Shown: piece by piece, positions 19,352-28,424 of the stretch
Layout of the letters: the number at the start of each line of letters is the position of its first letter
Position numbering within the stretch: position 1 is the stretch's first letter
Origin: Sphingomonas phyllosphaerae
Lineage (GTDB): Bacteria; Pseudomonadota; Alphaproteobacteria; Sphingomonadales; Sphingomonadaceae
Length of the DNA stretch: 64,000 nucleotides
Direction: 5' to 3'
Assembly: GCF_029623345.1 (NCBI RefSeq)
Contig: NZ_JAPYKH010000004.1
Span: 186,001-250,000, forward strand
Program-made: the position numbers and the translations under genes
The notes under the pieces: generated by a model
Seen by the model: the letters and a program-made list of their open reading frames with translations, nothing else
What the model was told of the DNA's origin: nothing
Databases searched by the model: none

Positions 19352-20569
19352 ATGGACCATGCAGACGTGCTTATCCTTGGCGGCGGGCTGGTCGGCAGCG
19401 CGCTCGCGGTCGCGCTCGACCGCCACGGCCTCTCCGCGATCGTCGTCGACCCGGCCGATCCCGCGGTGATGCTCGCGCCGGCGTTCGACGGGCGCGCCTC
19501 CGCGGTGGCGAGCGCGAGCCACCGCATGCTCGACGCCATCGGCGTGGGCGAGGCGTTGCGCGGCCAAGGCTGCCCGATCCGCCATATTCGCGTCAGCGAC
19601 GGCCTCGCTCCGGGCAAGCTCGACTTCGTCCCCGCCGCCGACGATGCCGCGCTTGGCACGATGTACGAGAACCGGCTGCTCCGCCGCGCGCTGTACGATG
19701 CCGTCACCGCCGCGCCGCTGGTCGATCTGCGCATGGGCACGCACGCCACGACGGTGCAGCGCGATCAGGACGGGGTGCGCGTGACGCTGTCGGACGGGCG
19801 CATGGTCACGTCGGACCTGCTCGTCGGCGCCGAGGGGCGCCAGTCGCCGACGCGCGAGGCGGCGGGGATCGCGGTGGCGCGCTGGCAGTATCACCATGCC
19901 GCGATCGTCGGCGCGTTCCACCACGAGCGCAGCCACGAGAACGTCGCCTACGAAATCTTCTACCCCGCGGGGCCGTTCGCGCTGCTGCCGCTGCCGGACG
20001 ACGCCGTCGGGCACCGCTCGGCGATCGTGTGGACGGTCGCGGCGGATCAGGCGGCAGGCATGCTCAAGCTCGGCGACCGCGGCTTCCTTGCCGAGGCGGA
20101 GAAAAGCATGGGCGGCTTCCTCGGCGCGCTGTCGCACGCCAGCCCGCGCGCGAGCTACCCGCTCGGCTTCCATCACGCCGCGCGTGTGACCGATACGCGG
20201 CTGGTGCTGGTGGGCGACGCGGCGCACGGCATCCATCCGATCGCGGGGCAGGGGGTGAACCTCGGCTATCGCGACGTCGCGGCGCTGGTCGAGGTGCTGG
20301 TCGAGGGGCGGCGGCTGGGGCTCGACGCCGGCGACGCGCAGCTGCTCCGCCGCTACGAGGCATGGCGCGGGCTCGACACCTTCATGGTGGCGGCAGCGAC
20401 CGACACGCTGACCCGTTTGTTTGCAATCCCCGGCAGGGCGGCGAGCGCGGTGCGCCGCTTCGGCATCAGCGCGGTCGATCGCATCCCGCCGCTCAAGGAC
20501 CGCTTCATGAGCGAGGCACGCGGCGAGAGCGGCGACCTGCCCAAGCTGCTGTTGGGCGCGACGGTGTAG
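19352..20569 (+). CDS. UbiH/UbiF/COQ6-family FAD-dependent ubiquinone biosynthesis hydroxylase
   Basis: 405 aa from ATG 19352. The FAD-binding dinucleotide fold starts at once: LILGGGLVGSALAVAL (residues 8-23). The second FAD motif is VGDAAHGIHPIAGQGVNLGY, the hallmark of UbiH/UbiF/VisC enzymes. They hydroxylate the aromatic ring of the ubiquinone precursor. Which ring position is used (C1, C5 or C6) cannot be told here, since alphaproteobacterial members differ in regioselectivity. The gene stands alone, divergent from ftsK with a 114-bp gap. Confidence 0.87.
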   Translation: MDHADVLILGGGLVGSALAVALDRHGLSAIVVDPADPAVMLAPAFDGRASAVASASHRMLDAIGVGEALRGQGCPIRHIRVSDGLAPGKLDFVPAADDAALGTMYENRLLRRALYDAVTAAPLVDLRMGTHATTVQRDQDGVRVTLSDGRMVTSDLLVGAEGRQSPTREAAGIAVARWQYHHAAIVGAFHHERSHENVAYEIFYPAGPFALLPLPDDAVGHRSAIVWTVAADQAAGMLKLGDRGFLAEAEKSMGGFLGALSHASPRASYPLGFHHAARVTDTRLVLVGDAAHGIHPIAGQGVNLGYRDVAALVEVLVEGRRLGLDAGDAQLLRRYEAWRGLDTFMVAAATDTLTRLFAIPGRAASAVRRFGISAVDRIPPLKDRFMSEARGESGDLPKLLLGATV

Positions 20570-20634
20570 GGGAAGGCGTCGGCTCGAAGAATTGACCCTT
20601 TCTCCGCCTAGCCGGCCGCGCCCGGCGGACCCTT

Positions 20635-20654
20635 CCCTCTCCCAACGGAGAGGG
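20635..20654. terminator. Perfect 8-bp hairpin between convergent ubiH-like gene and ribA
   Basis: CCCTCTCC (20635-20642), loop CAAC-type, GGAGAGGG (20647-20654). It is GC-rich, symmetrical and without a T-run, so it may serve both converging genes. It belongs to the same type as the element at 16823-16853. Confidence 0.45.
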
Positions 20655-20710
20655 TCGCGCGAAGCGTCGGAAGGCTGAGAAGGATCCCCACAGCCTTGCG
20701 TGCCGGTCGC

Positions 20711-21784
20711 TCAGAACTGGTGCCCGGTCCGGTCGCGCTTGGTCGCGAGATAGCGCGCGTTGTGCGGGTTGGCCGGCAGTGCATGTGGCACGCGCTCGAC
20801 GACGCTCACCCCCGCCGCCTCAAGCCCGGCGACCTTGGCGGGATTGTTGGTCAGCAGCCGCACGCGCTCCTGCCCGAGCAGCACCAGCATCCGCGCCGCC
20901 ACGCCGAAGTCGCGTGCGTCCACCGCGAAGCCCAAGCGGGTGTTAGCGTCGACCGTGTCATGGCCCTGGTCCTGTAGCGCATAGGCACGCAGCTTGTTGA
21001 CCAGCCCGATGCCGCGCCCCTCCTGGCGCAGGTAGAGCAGAATGCCCCAGCCGGCGTTGCGGATGCGGTGGATCGCGGCATCGAGCTGCGGGCCGCAGTC
21101 GCACTTGAGGCTGCCGAGCACATCGCCGGTCAGGCACTCGCTGTGCAGCCGCACCAGCGGCGGCGCGCCGGTCGGCTGGCCGATCAGCAGCGCGACATGC
21201 TCGTCGGCGCTCTCGGGCGAGCGGAAGGCGACGATCTCGGCGTTCTCCGCCTGCGCCACCGGCAGCCGCGCGCGCACCGCGATCGAGAGCCGGGTGGCAT
21301 CCTCATGCGCGTCGATCGCGACCACGTCGATCGCCACCGCTGGCTCGATTCCGCCGGTGAAGAAGGCGGGGAGCAGCCCGGCCACCCGCGCCAGCCGCAA
21401 CGCCGCGGCGCCCGCGACCGGGCTCGCCAGCGCGGCGGTGCGAAACGGGCCCTTGAGCGGGGTGGCGAGATCGAGCTGCGGGTCGGCCAGCGCGGTGGCA
21501 AGCGCCATGTCGAACCACGGGGCGCGCTCGATCAGCACCGGCAAATCCGGCGCGGCGGCGGCACGCTGGTTGGTGAGCGTCAGCGTCTCGGCCCGCCCGG
21601 CCGAGATCAGCACCGCATAGGCGTCCCCGGGAGCGAAGGCGGCGAGGCGGGCGGCGTCGGCGGTCTCGATCGCGAGCAGCACCAGCGGCGGCTCGCCCGG
21701 CGCGTGCAGCGCGATCGGCCAGCCGCGCCGCATCGCGTCGATGGCGCGCGCGGCGTCGCGCGGGTCGGCGCTCGTCTCGTTCAC
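20711..21784 (-). CDS. ribA: GTP cyclohydrolase II with a degenerate N-terminal domain
   Basis: 357 aa, GTG start at 21784 forming a GTGA overlap with the xthA stop. The C-terminal half is a complete GTP cyclohydrolase II: zinc cysteines C217, C228 and C230 (CLTGDVLGSLKCDCG), RQEGRGIGLVNK and the Tyr/Arg active site. It opens GTP for riboflavin synthesis. The first 170 residues start AARAIDAMRRGWPIALHAPG, which recalls the beginning of DHBP synthase (RibB), but the acidic D/E metal-site residues are missing. So the N-domain is probably a non-catalytic relic. The protein needs a separate RibB elsewhere. Confidence 0.88.
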   Translation of the reverse strand: MNETSADPRDAARAIDAMRRGWPIALHAPGEPPLVLLAIETADAARLAAFAPGDAYAVLISAGRAETLTLTNQRAAAAPDLPVLIERAPWFDMALATALADPQLDLATPLKGPFRTAALASPVAGAAALRLARVAGLLPAFFTGGIEPAVAIDVVAIDAHEDATRLSIAVRARLPVAQAENAEIVAFRSPESADEHVALLIGQPTGAPPLVRLHSECLTGDVLGSLKCDCGPQLDAAIHRIRNAGWGILLYLRQEGRGIGLVNKLRAYALQDQGHDTVDANTRLGFAVDARDFGVAARMLVLLGQERVRLLTNNPAKVAGLEAAGVSVVERVPHALPANPHNARYLATKRDRTGHQF

Positions 21785-22575
21785 CACGCAAACTCGGTCA
21801 TGATCGGGACGTGGTCGCTCGGCTTGAGCCAGCTGCGGCAGGGTTCGAAGACGGTGTGTGCCGTCGCGGTGCGCGCGACGTCGGCGGTGGCCCACATATG
21901 GTCGAGCCGTCGCCCGCGGTCGTTCTTGGTCCAGTCGGGCGAGCGATAGCTCCACCAGGTGTGGAGCCGCGCCGGCGCGGGGTGGAAGTGGCGACCGAGG
22001 TCGACCCAGTCGTTCGACGCGCGCAATCGCTCCAGCGCGTCGACCTCGACGGGCGTGTGGCTCACCACCTTGAGCAGCGCCTTGTGGCTCCACACGTCAC
22101 TCGGCAACGGCGCGATGTTGAAGTCGCCGGTGAGGATGGTGGGCACCTCGAGCGTCGCGGACCAGCGCGTCATCCGCTCGACGAAGTCAAGCTTCTGGCC
22201 GAACTTCGGATTGACCTCGCGGTCGGGCACGTCGCCGCCGGCGGGGACGTAGACATTCTCCAGCCGCACGCCGCCGGGCAGCCGCACGCCGAGGTGACGC
22301 GCCTCGCGATTCGCCTGCCAGTCGAGCCGCTCGTCCGCCTCGATCGGCACGCGGCTGATGATCGCGACGCCGTGGTGCATGCGCTGCCCGTTGAGCAGGA
22401 CATGCTCGTAGCCGAGCGCGCGGAAGCCCGCGATCGGGAAGTCGGCGTCGATCACCTTGGTCTCCTGCAGGCACAGGATGTCGGGGGCGGCCTCGCGCAG
22501 GAAGCGCTCGACGATGTCGAGGCGGAAGCGGACCGAGTTGATGTTCCAGGAGACGATCTTCACGCCGCGCGACAT
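21781..22575 (-). CDS. xthA: Exodeoxyribonuclease III
   Basis: 264 aa from ATG 22575. Endonuclease/exonuclease/phosphatase fold with KIVSWNINSVRFRLDIVERF at the start, CLQETKV (metal Glu), GDFNIAPLPSDVW (catalytic Asp/Asn) and the terminal KPSDHVPIMTEF (His). It cuts at abasic sites and trims 3' ends in base excision repair. Length is typical. It overlaps the ribA start by 4 bp, so ribA is translationally coupled to it. A structured 200-bp region separates it from lolA upstream. Confidence 0.93.
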   Translation of the reverse strand: MSRGVKIVSWNINSVRFRLDIVERFLREAAPDILCLQETKVIDADFPIAGFRALGYEHVLLNGQRMHHGVAIISRVPIEADERLDWQANREARHLGVRLPGGVRLENVYVPAGGDVPDREVNPKFGQKLDFVERMTRWSATLEVPTILTGDFNIAPLPSDVWSHKALLKVVSHTPVEVDALERLRASNDWVDLGRHFHPAPARLHTWWSYRSPDWTKNDRGRRLDHMWATADVARTATAHTVFEPCRSWLKPSDHVPIMTEFAW

Positions 22576-22617
22576 AGGCGGTCGCTCGCGTCGCGCAAAC
22601 ACCCCCGCCGTCAAACG

Positions 22618-22732
22618 TGAAAGGCCCCCGCTCCGGGGGCATGGAGCGAGGGCCGACACAGCGTTCATCACGCAAGCGGGGGAGAAGGGCTCAGGGCAAC
22701 AGGGGGAAAATCCCCGAGGCGTCCGCCCCCAC
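22618..22732 (-). ncRNA. Candidate small RNA or structured 5' leader between lolA and xthA
   Basis: On the minus strand CTGACT (22766-22761) and TAAATA (22744-22739), 16 bp apart, make a plausible promoter. The transcript would begin near 22732, contain the hairpin GGGGATTTTCCCC, then C-rich runs (CCCTTCTCCCCCGC), and end at a strong hairpin (22623-22634 with 22643-22654, 11 of 12 pairs) followed only by TTT. This may be a stand-alone RNA or the xthA leader. The weak T-run and lack of a known family keep this tentative. Confidence 0.35.
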
Positions 22733-22788
22733 GGCTCTTATTTAGGACAATTAAGCTGTCAGTCAGATGAACGGATTGTAGAAATTCG

Positions 22789-23397
22789 TCACCCGCTGCG
22801 GCCCTGCCGGCGCGGGTCGGTCCAGCGGAACGCGGCGTCGCTCACCGGCGCGTTGAACTTCTGCCCGCTCAGCCGGATCGTCGTGCGGTTGCCCTGGCTG
22901 TCGAGCGCGACCCAACCCTGCAGCATCAGCCCCGCCGGCGCCGCGGCATCACGCGCGAACACCATGGTGATTCGACCGAATTCGGGATGTTTCGGATCGT
23001 TCGCCTCGACCGACAGCACGTCTGGGTTGGGCGAGGGAACGACCCTGGCGTAGCGCGAAATGTCGCGGCTCGGATCGATCAGCACGCCGAGCGGCGAGTT
23101 GCCGATCGGCCAGCGCTGCACCTGCTTGACCGAATAGTCGATGAAGGTGAACGCCTTGCCATCGCTGACGATGAGCAGCGGCACGCCCTTCTCATATTGG
23201 AAGCGGATCTTGCCCGGCTTCTTGAGCGTCAGCACGCCCGTCAGCACGCGACCGTTGCGGTCGGTCTGGCTGAAATTGGCCGTCATCGTCTCGGCGACGG
23301 TGAGGAACCGTTGCACCGTGGCGAGGTCGCCGCTCTGCGCGCTCGCCGGCGCGGCGACCACCGCGATCGCCGCCAGCGGCAGGAGGAAAGTTCGCAT
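22789..23397 (-). CDS. lolA: Outer-membrane lipoprotein carrier protein LolA
   Basis: 202 aa from ATG 23397; the longer open frame upstream is not coding. Signal peptide MRTFLLPLAAIAVVAAPASA. The mature part reads as a LolA beta-sheet: AETMTANFSQTDRNGRVLTG, then LKKPGKIRFQYEKG, and VSDGKAFTFIDYSVKQV. LolA ferries lipoproteins across the periplasm from LolCDE to the outer membrane. LolB is not nearby, as usual for alphaproteobacteria. It comes 73 bp after the TerC-family gene and could share its transcript. Confidence 0.9.
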   Translation of the reverse strand: MRTFLLPLAAIAVVAAPASAQSGDLATVQRFLTVAETMTANFSQTDRNGRVLTGVLTLKKPGKIRFQYEKGVPLLIVSDGKAFTFIDYSVKQVQRWPIGNSPLGVLIDPSRDISRYARVVPSPNPDVLSVEANDPKHPEFGRITMVFARDAAAPAGLMLQGWVALDSQGNRTTIRLSGQKFNAPVSDAAFRWTDPRRQGRSG

Positions 23398-23470
23398 CGT
23401 CACTCCGTGATCTTCGCGGCTTGTGCTGCCGCGGCGGCGTTGAACGCGCCGTGAACCCGACGCGATCCCC

Positions 23471-24202
23471 TCAGCCGAACAGCGTCGCCAGCCCCGGCGT
23501 GTTCTCGGCGCCGACCCAGCCCTCATGGATCATCTTGCCCGCGACGAAGAGGATCACGGCGAGGCCGACATAGGCGATCCAACGATAGCGATCGATGATC
23601 CGCGCGATGAAGTTCGCCGCCAGCCCCATCAGCGCGACCGACAGCAGCAGGCCGACGACGAGGATGCCAGGATGCTCGCGCGCCGCGCCCGCGACGGCGA
23701 GCACGTTGTCGAGGCTCATCGACACGTCCGCCACCGCCACCGCCCAGGCGGCGCCGACAAAGCTGCGTGCGGGTGCCACCGCGGCGTCCCCGTTGCCTTC
23801 AGCGTCGGGCTGATGGCCGCCGGCGCGGATCTCGCGCCAGAACTTCCAGCTCACCCACAGCAGCAGCAGGCCGCCGGCGAAGATCAGCCCGACGATTCCC
23901 ATCAGCCAGGTCACGATCAGCGCGAAGAAGATGCGCAGCACCAGCGCGGCGCCGATGCCGATCAGGATCACCTTCTTGCGTTGATCCGAGGGCAGGCCCG
24001 CCGCGAGTGCGCCGACGACGATCGCGTTGTCGCCGGCCAGCACGAGGTCGATCATCAGCACCGAGCCGAAGGCGGCCAGCGCGGCGGGATCGCCGAGATT
24101 GGAGAAGTCGGCGACGATATGCTGCCAGATGTCGCCGAGCGACCCGGGTCCCTGGGGCGCGACGGCTGCCCCCGCGGCGACCAGCATGGCGATCAGGCTC
24201 AC
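23471..24202 (-). CDS. TerC-family integral membrane protein
   Basis: 243 aa, GTG start at 24202 with GGGGAG as ribosome site 6 bp upstream. About seven membrane helices. The family signature LMIDLVLAGDNAIVVGALAAGL has its mirror in the second half: VAVADVSMSLDNVLAVAGAA. The paired Asp/Asn residues probably bind a metal ion. Relatives (YjbE, Alx, MeeF/MeeY) export manganese or load metal onto secreted enzymes. I looked for a yybP-ykoY manganese riboswitch and did not find one. It lies between rho and lolA on the same strand. Confidence 0.85.
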   Translation of the reverse strand: MSLIAMLVAAGAAVAPQGPGSLGDIWQHIVADFSNLGDPAALAAFGSVLMIDLVLAGDNAIVVGALAAGLPSDQRKKVILIGIGAALVLRIFFALIVTWLMGIVGLIFAGGLLLLWVSWKFWREIRAGGHQPDAEGNGDAAVAPARSFVGAAWAVAVADVSMSLDNVLAVAGAAREHPGILVVGLLLSVALMGLAANFIARIIDRYRWIAYVGLAVILFVAGKMIHEGWVGAENTPGLATLFG

Positions 24203-24260
24203 GACATCACTCCCCTGAAGATACGAGCGGGCGGCACGTCGAACCAACGCACCGCCCGCG

Positions 24261-24298
24261 AAAAGTAGCCGCCTGCTACGCCGGGTGAGCTTTCACCC
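24261..24298 (-). terminator. Tandem hairpin terminator after rho
   Basis: Reading the minus strand downstream of rho: first GGGTGA-AAGC-TCACCC (24298-24283), then GTAGC/GCTAC hairpin (24279-24265) followed by TTTT (24264-24261). This is a good intrinsic terminator 43 bp past the rho stop codon. It separates rho from the TerC-family gene. Confidence 0.7.
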
Positions 24299-24341
24299 GC
24301 CTGTCACGCACGCCCCCGACGACCGCGGGCGCGCGCGCGGC

Positions 24342-25598
<1,257 letters not shown>

Positions 25599-25756
25599 GT
25601 AGACGTGTCCGATGTGCTCGGGAGTGGGGGGAAGCTCGGCCGGCGAAGAATACGCTCGAGATACGAAGCTGTAGAGGAGGCGGGAGACCGGGACCGGTCG
25701 CGCCGTGACCGCGAGGTAAGAGTCGTGCGCGGCTTAGTCAAGCCGGCGCACGCGGC

Positions 25757-26218
25757 TCAGAACGGCTTCACGATCACCAAGATGACGATCAGCACCGCGG
25801 CGATCGCCGGCACCTCGTTGACCAGCCGCAGCGCGCGGTTGGAAAGCGTGGCGCGGCCGGCGCCAAGCTTGCGCGCATAACCCACCGCCCAGCCGTGATA
25901 GCCCGACAGCAGCACGACCAGCGCGATCTTGGCGTGGAGCCAGCCGAGGCCGGGCGTGCCATCGGCGATGCCGGCGTTGAGCGCGAGCGCAATACCCAGG
26001 ATCCACACCAGGATCATCGCCGGGGTGAGGATGATCGCGCGCAGCTTGCCCTCGCGCTCGACCCAGCGCGCCGCCTCAGCGGGGTCGGCGAGACCCTCCT
26101 GATGATAGACGAGGTAGCGCGGCAGCATGAACATGCCCGCCATCCAGAAGATCACGAAGATGAGGTGCGCCGCCTTCACCCAATCATAGGTCGCGCCGAG
26201 GAAACCCGCCATGTTCAT
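25757..26218 (-). CDS. hemJ: Protoporphyrinogen IX oxidase HemJ
   Basis: 153 aa, four membrane helices. The motif WVKAAHLIFVIFWMAGMFML, then PRYLVYHQE, matches HemJ: the conserved His of 'KA.H' and the 'MAG....PR..VYH' signature bind haem. Further on are WLHAKIALVVLLSGYHGW and a terminal RLVNEVPAIAAVLIVILVIVKPF. HemJ carries out the penultimate oxidation step of haem synthesis in bacteria without HemG/HemY. Nine base pairs after hemE, it clearly forms one operon with it. Confidence 0.92.
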   Translation of the reverse strand: MNMAGFLGATYDWVKAAHLIFVIFWMAGMFMLPRYLVYHQEGLADPAEAARWVEREGKLRAIILTPAMILVWILGIALALNAGIADGTPGLGWLHAKIALVVLLSGYHGWAVGYARKLGAGRATLSNRALRLVNEVPAIAAVLIVILVIVKPF

Positions 26219-26227
26219 GTCCCGCCC

Positions 26228-27268
26228 TTACGCGCCGCGGACGCGCGCGACCAGATGCTCGACGTGCGCCACCGGCGTGTGCTGGCCGATGCCGTGGCCC
26301 AGGTTGAACACGTGCGGCCGCTCCGGGAAGGCAGCGAGCACGCGGTCGATTCCGCGGTCCAGCGCGGCGCCGCCGATCCGGAGTGCGAGCGGGTCGAGAT
26401 TGCCCTGCACCGGCAGCCCGGGCGGCAGCACGCGGTCGGCCCAGCCGGGATCGACGGTCTCGTCGAGTCCGATCGCGTCGACGGCGGTGCCCGCGGCATA
26501 AGCGGCGAGCTTGCCGCCCGCGCCCTTCGGGAAGCCGATGATCGTGACGCCCGGGCGCCGCGCGCGCAGGCCGTCGACGATCGCGCGGTTGGGCGTGATC
26601 ACCCAGCGCTCGAACTGCTCGGGCGAGAGGCTGCCCGCCCAGCTGTCGAACAGCTGCACCGCCTCGACCCCGGCGTCGAGCTGCGCGGCGAGATAGTCGA
26701 TCGTGAGCGCGACCACCGCGTCGATGATCGTGGCGAAGGCGGCGGGATCGCGATAGGCGAACAGCCGCGTCTCCTCCTGGTCGCGGCTGCCCTGGCCTGC
26801 GACCATATAGGTCGCCACCGTCCAGGGAGATCCGGCGAATCCGAGAAAGGTCGTTGTCGGCGGCAGCGCGGCGGCGACGCGCCGCACCGTGGCATAAACC
26901 GGATCGAGCCGCGCGGGCGCCGGCTCGAGCGACGCCAGCGCGGCGTCGACCAGCGCGGGCGCGAGCCGCGGCCCCTCGCCGGCGCCGAAGCTGAGCTCCT
27001 GCCCGAGCGCCCACGGTACCATCAGGATGTCGGAGAAGAGGATCGCGCCATCGAAGCCGAAGCGGCGGATCGGCTGGAGCGTCACCTCGGCCGCGGCTTC
27101 GGGATCGGTCGCGAGCGCGAGAAAGCCGCCCTTCTCGGCCCGCAGCGCGCGATATTCCGGCAGATAGCGCCCGGCCTGGCGCATCAGCCACAGCGGCGGT
27201 CGCTCCTGCCGCTCGCCGCGAAGCGTGCGCAACAGCGATTTGGTGGTCTGGTCCGAGGCAGTAAGCAC
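26228..27268 (-). CDS. hemE: Uroporphyrinogen decarboxylase HemE
   Basis: 346 aa, GTG start at 27268. The substrate-binding motif PPLWLMRQAGRYLPEYR is at residues 24-40, with the conserved Arg/Asp residues. FGFDGAILFSDILMVPWALG and GFAGSPWTVATYMV are the other hallmark segments. It removes four carboxyl groups from uroporphyrinogen III in haem synthesis. It is the first gene of hemE-hemJ. Its 5' end borders the probable replication origin, the same placement as in Caulobacter. Confidence 0.95.
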   Translation of the reverse strand: MLTASDQTTKSLLRTLRGERQERPPLWLMRQAGRYLPEYRALRAEKGGFLALATDPEAAAEVTLQPIRRFGFDGAILFSDILMVPWALGQELSFGAGEGPRLAPALVDAALASLEPAPARLDPVYATVRRVAAALPPTTTFLGFAGSPWTVATYMVAGQGSRDQEETRLFAYRDPAAFATIIDAVVALTIDYLAAQLDAGVEAVQLFDSWAGSLSPEQFERWVITPNRAIVDGLRARRPGVTIIGFPKGAGGKLAAYAAGTAVDAIGLDETVDPGWADRVLPPGLPVQGNLDPLALRIGGAALDRGIDRVLAAFPERPHVFNLGHGIGQHTPVAHVEHLVARVRGA

Positions 27269-27588
27269 GGGTGAGATCGTCCTCGCCCCCTTCAGATAAG
27301 AGAATCTTGAAGAAGGTTGTTGATGCGGATGGCGCGTGGGTTGCGGTGGCTTAATCCGCCGTCACCGGAAATGCCAACAGCTTGACCGCGCGGGTCCGAC
27401 GAGGAGTCGGGGATTCGCGACCCCTCGTCCCCGCTATCCACAGGCTGTGGAGGAACATCGCGGCTGCGGACGAGATTGTGGATGGAATCGGATTCATCCA
27501 CCGCGGAGACGCTCGCTTGGCGGCGGGGGTGAGTTGCGCTAGCGCGCGTCCCCATGTTGTCCACAGTTCGATCCCCAGGCGGCTGAGG
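27269..27588. other. oriC: Probable chromosomal replication origin (oriC)
   Basis: 320 bp with no gene, between divergent hemE and the DUF299/PPSR gene, the location of Cori in Caulobacter. DnaA-box-like 9-mers (consensus TTATCCACA): CTATCCACA 27434-27442 and TTGTCCACA 27557-27565 (8/9 each); TCATCCACC 27494-27502, and on the minus strand CCATCCACA 27485-27477 and a weaker one at 27454-27446 (7/9). GANTC sites: 27302, 27404, 27412, 27485 and 27491. A relatively AT-rich patch at 27291-27330 could be the unwinding region. Genes on both sides are transcribed away from it, as leading-strand genes would be. Confidence 0.75.
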
Positions 27589-28419
27589 ATGGTGCGCCTC
27601 CACCTCCATCTGCTCTCCGATTCCACCGGCGAGACGCTGGAGAACATCGCAAAGGCGGCGCTGGCGCAATATGACGACGTCGAGACGGTGCGGCATTTCT
27701 GGCCGATGGTGCGCACCGAGATGCACCTCGATCGCATCCTGCAGGAGATCGCGCAGAATCCCGGGCTCGTCGTGTTCACGCTCGTGAACCCGGTCACCCG
27801 CGCCGCGCTGGAGAGCCGCTGCCGCGCGCTCGGCCTGCCGACGGTGGCGCCGCTCGACCCGGTCAACGACGCGCTGTCGATGCTGCTCGGCCAGCAGGCC
27901 AAGGCGCGCCCCGGCCGCCAGCACGTGCTCGACGCGGCCTATTTCGCGCGCGTCGATGCGATCCAGTTCACCATCGCGCACGACGACGGGATCGCGCACG
28001 AGGACTGGGAGGAGGCCGACATCGTTCTCGCCGGGGTGAGCCGATCGTCCAAGACGCCGACCTCGATCTATCTCGCCAACCGCGGCTACAAGACCGCCAA
28101 CATCCCGATCGTGGTCGAGAGCCCGCCGCCGGCCTCGCTGTTCGCGCTCGACTATCCGCTGGTGGTGGGGCTGACGACCAGTGCCGACCGGCTGATCCAG
28201 GTGCGGCGCAACCGATTGCTCTCGCTCAACCAGGCGCCCGAGACCGATTACGTCGACCAGGACGCGGTGGCGCGCGAGATCGCCTTCGCGCGCCGCATCT
28301 TCGCCGACAATGGCTGGCCCGTGATCGACGTCACGCGGCGCTCGATCGAGGAGACCGCCGCGGCGATCATCGCCTTGGTCAACGAGCGCCGCGGCACCGC
28401 CACCCGCGCCACGGACTGA
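27589..28419 (+). CDS. Pyruvate, phosphate dikinase/PEP synthase regulatory protein (DUF299)
   Basis: 276 aa from ATG 27589 (GTG 27592 is also possible); the open frame upstream runs through the origin and is not coding. It starts VRLHLHLLSDSTGETLENIA, the family signature, and carries the P-loop GVSRSSKTPTSIYLANRGY. These bifunctional enzymes phosphorylate and dephosphorylate PPDK or PEP synthase using ADP and Pi, controlling PEP formation. It opens a plus-strand run with maf, aroE, coaE and dnaQ, a gene order conserved next to many alphaproteobacterial origins. Confidence 0.92.
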   Translation: MVRLHLHLLSDSTGETLENIAKAALAQYDDVETVRHFWPMVRTEMHLDRILQEIAQNPGLVVFTLVNPVTRAALESRCRALGLPTVAPLDPVNDALSMLLGQQAKARPGRQHVLDAAYFARVDAIQFTIAHDDGIAHEDWEEADIVLAGVSRSSKTPTSIYLANRGYKTANIPIVVESPPPASLFALDYPLVVGLTTSADRLIQVRRNRLLSLNQAPETDYVDQDAVAREIAFARRIFADNGWPVIDVTRRSIEETAAAIIALVNERRGTATRATD

Positions 28420-28424
28420 CCGCC

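Noticed and set aside
24203..24341. Possible yybP-ykoY manganese riboswitch before the TerC-family gene
   Set aside because: The only GGGGAGT lies next to the GTG start and serves as the ribosome site; the second conserved segments are not present, and the upstream hairpins are better explained as the rho terminator.
27269..27588. CtrA binding sites (TTAA-N7-TTAA) in the origin gap
   Set aside because: Only a single TTAA half-site (27351) is seen; no full site, so CtrA control like that of Caulobacter Cori is not supported.
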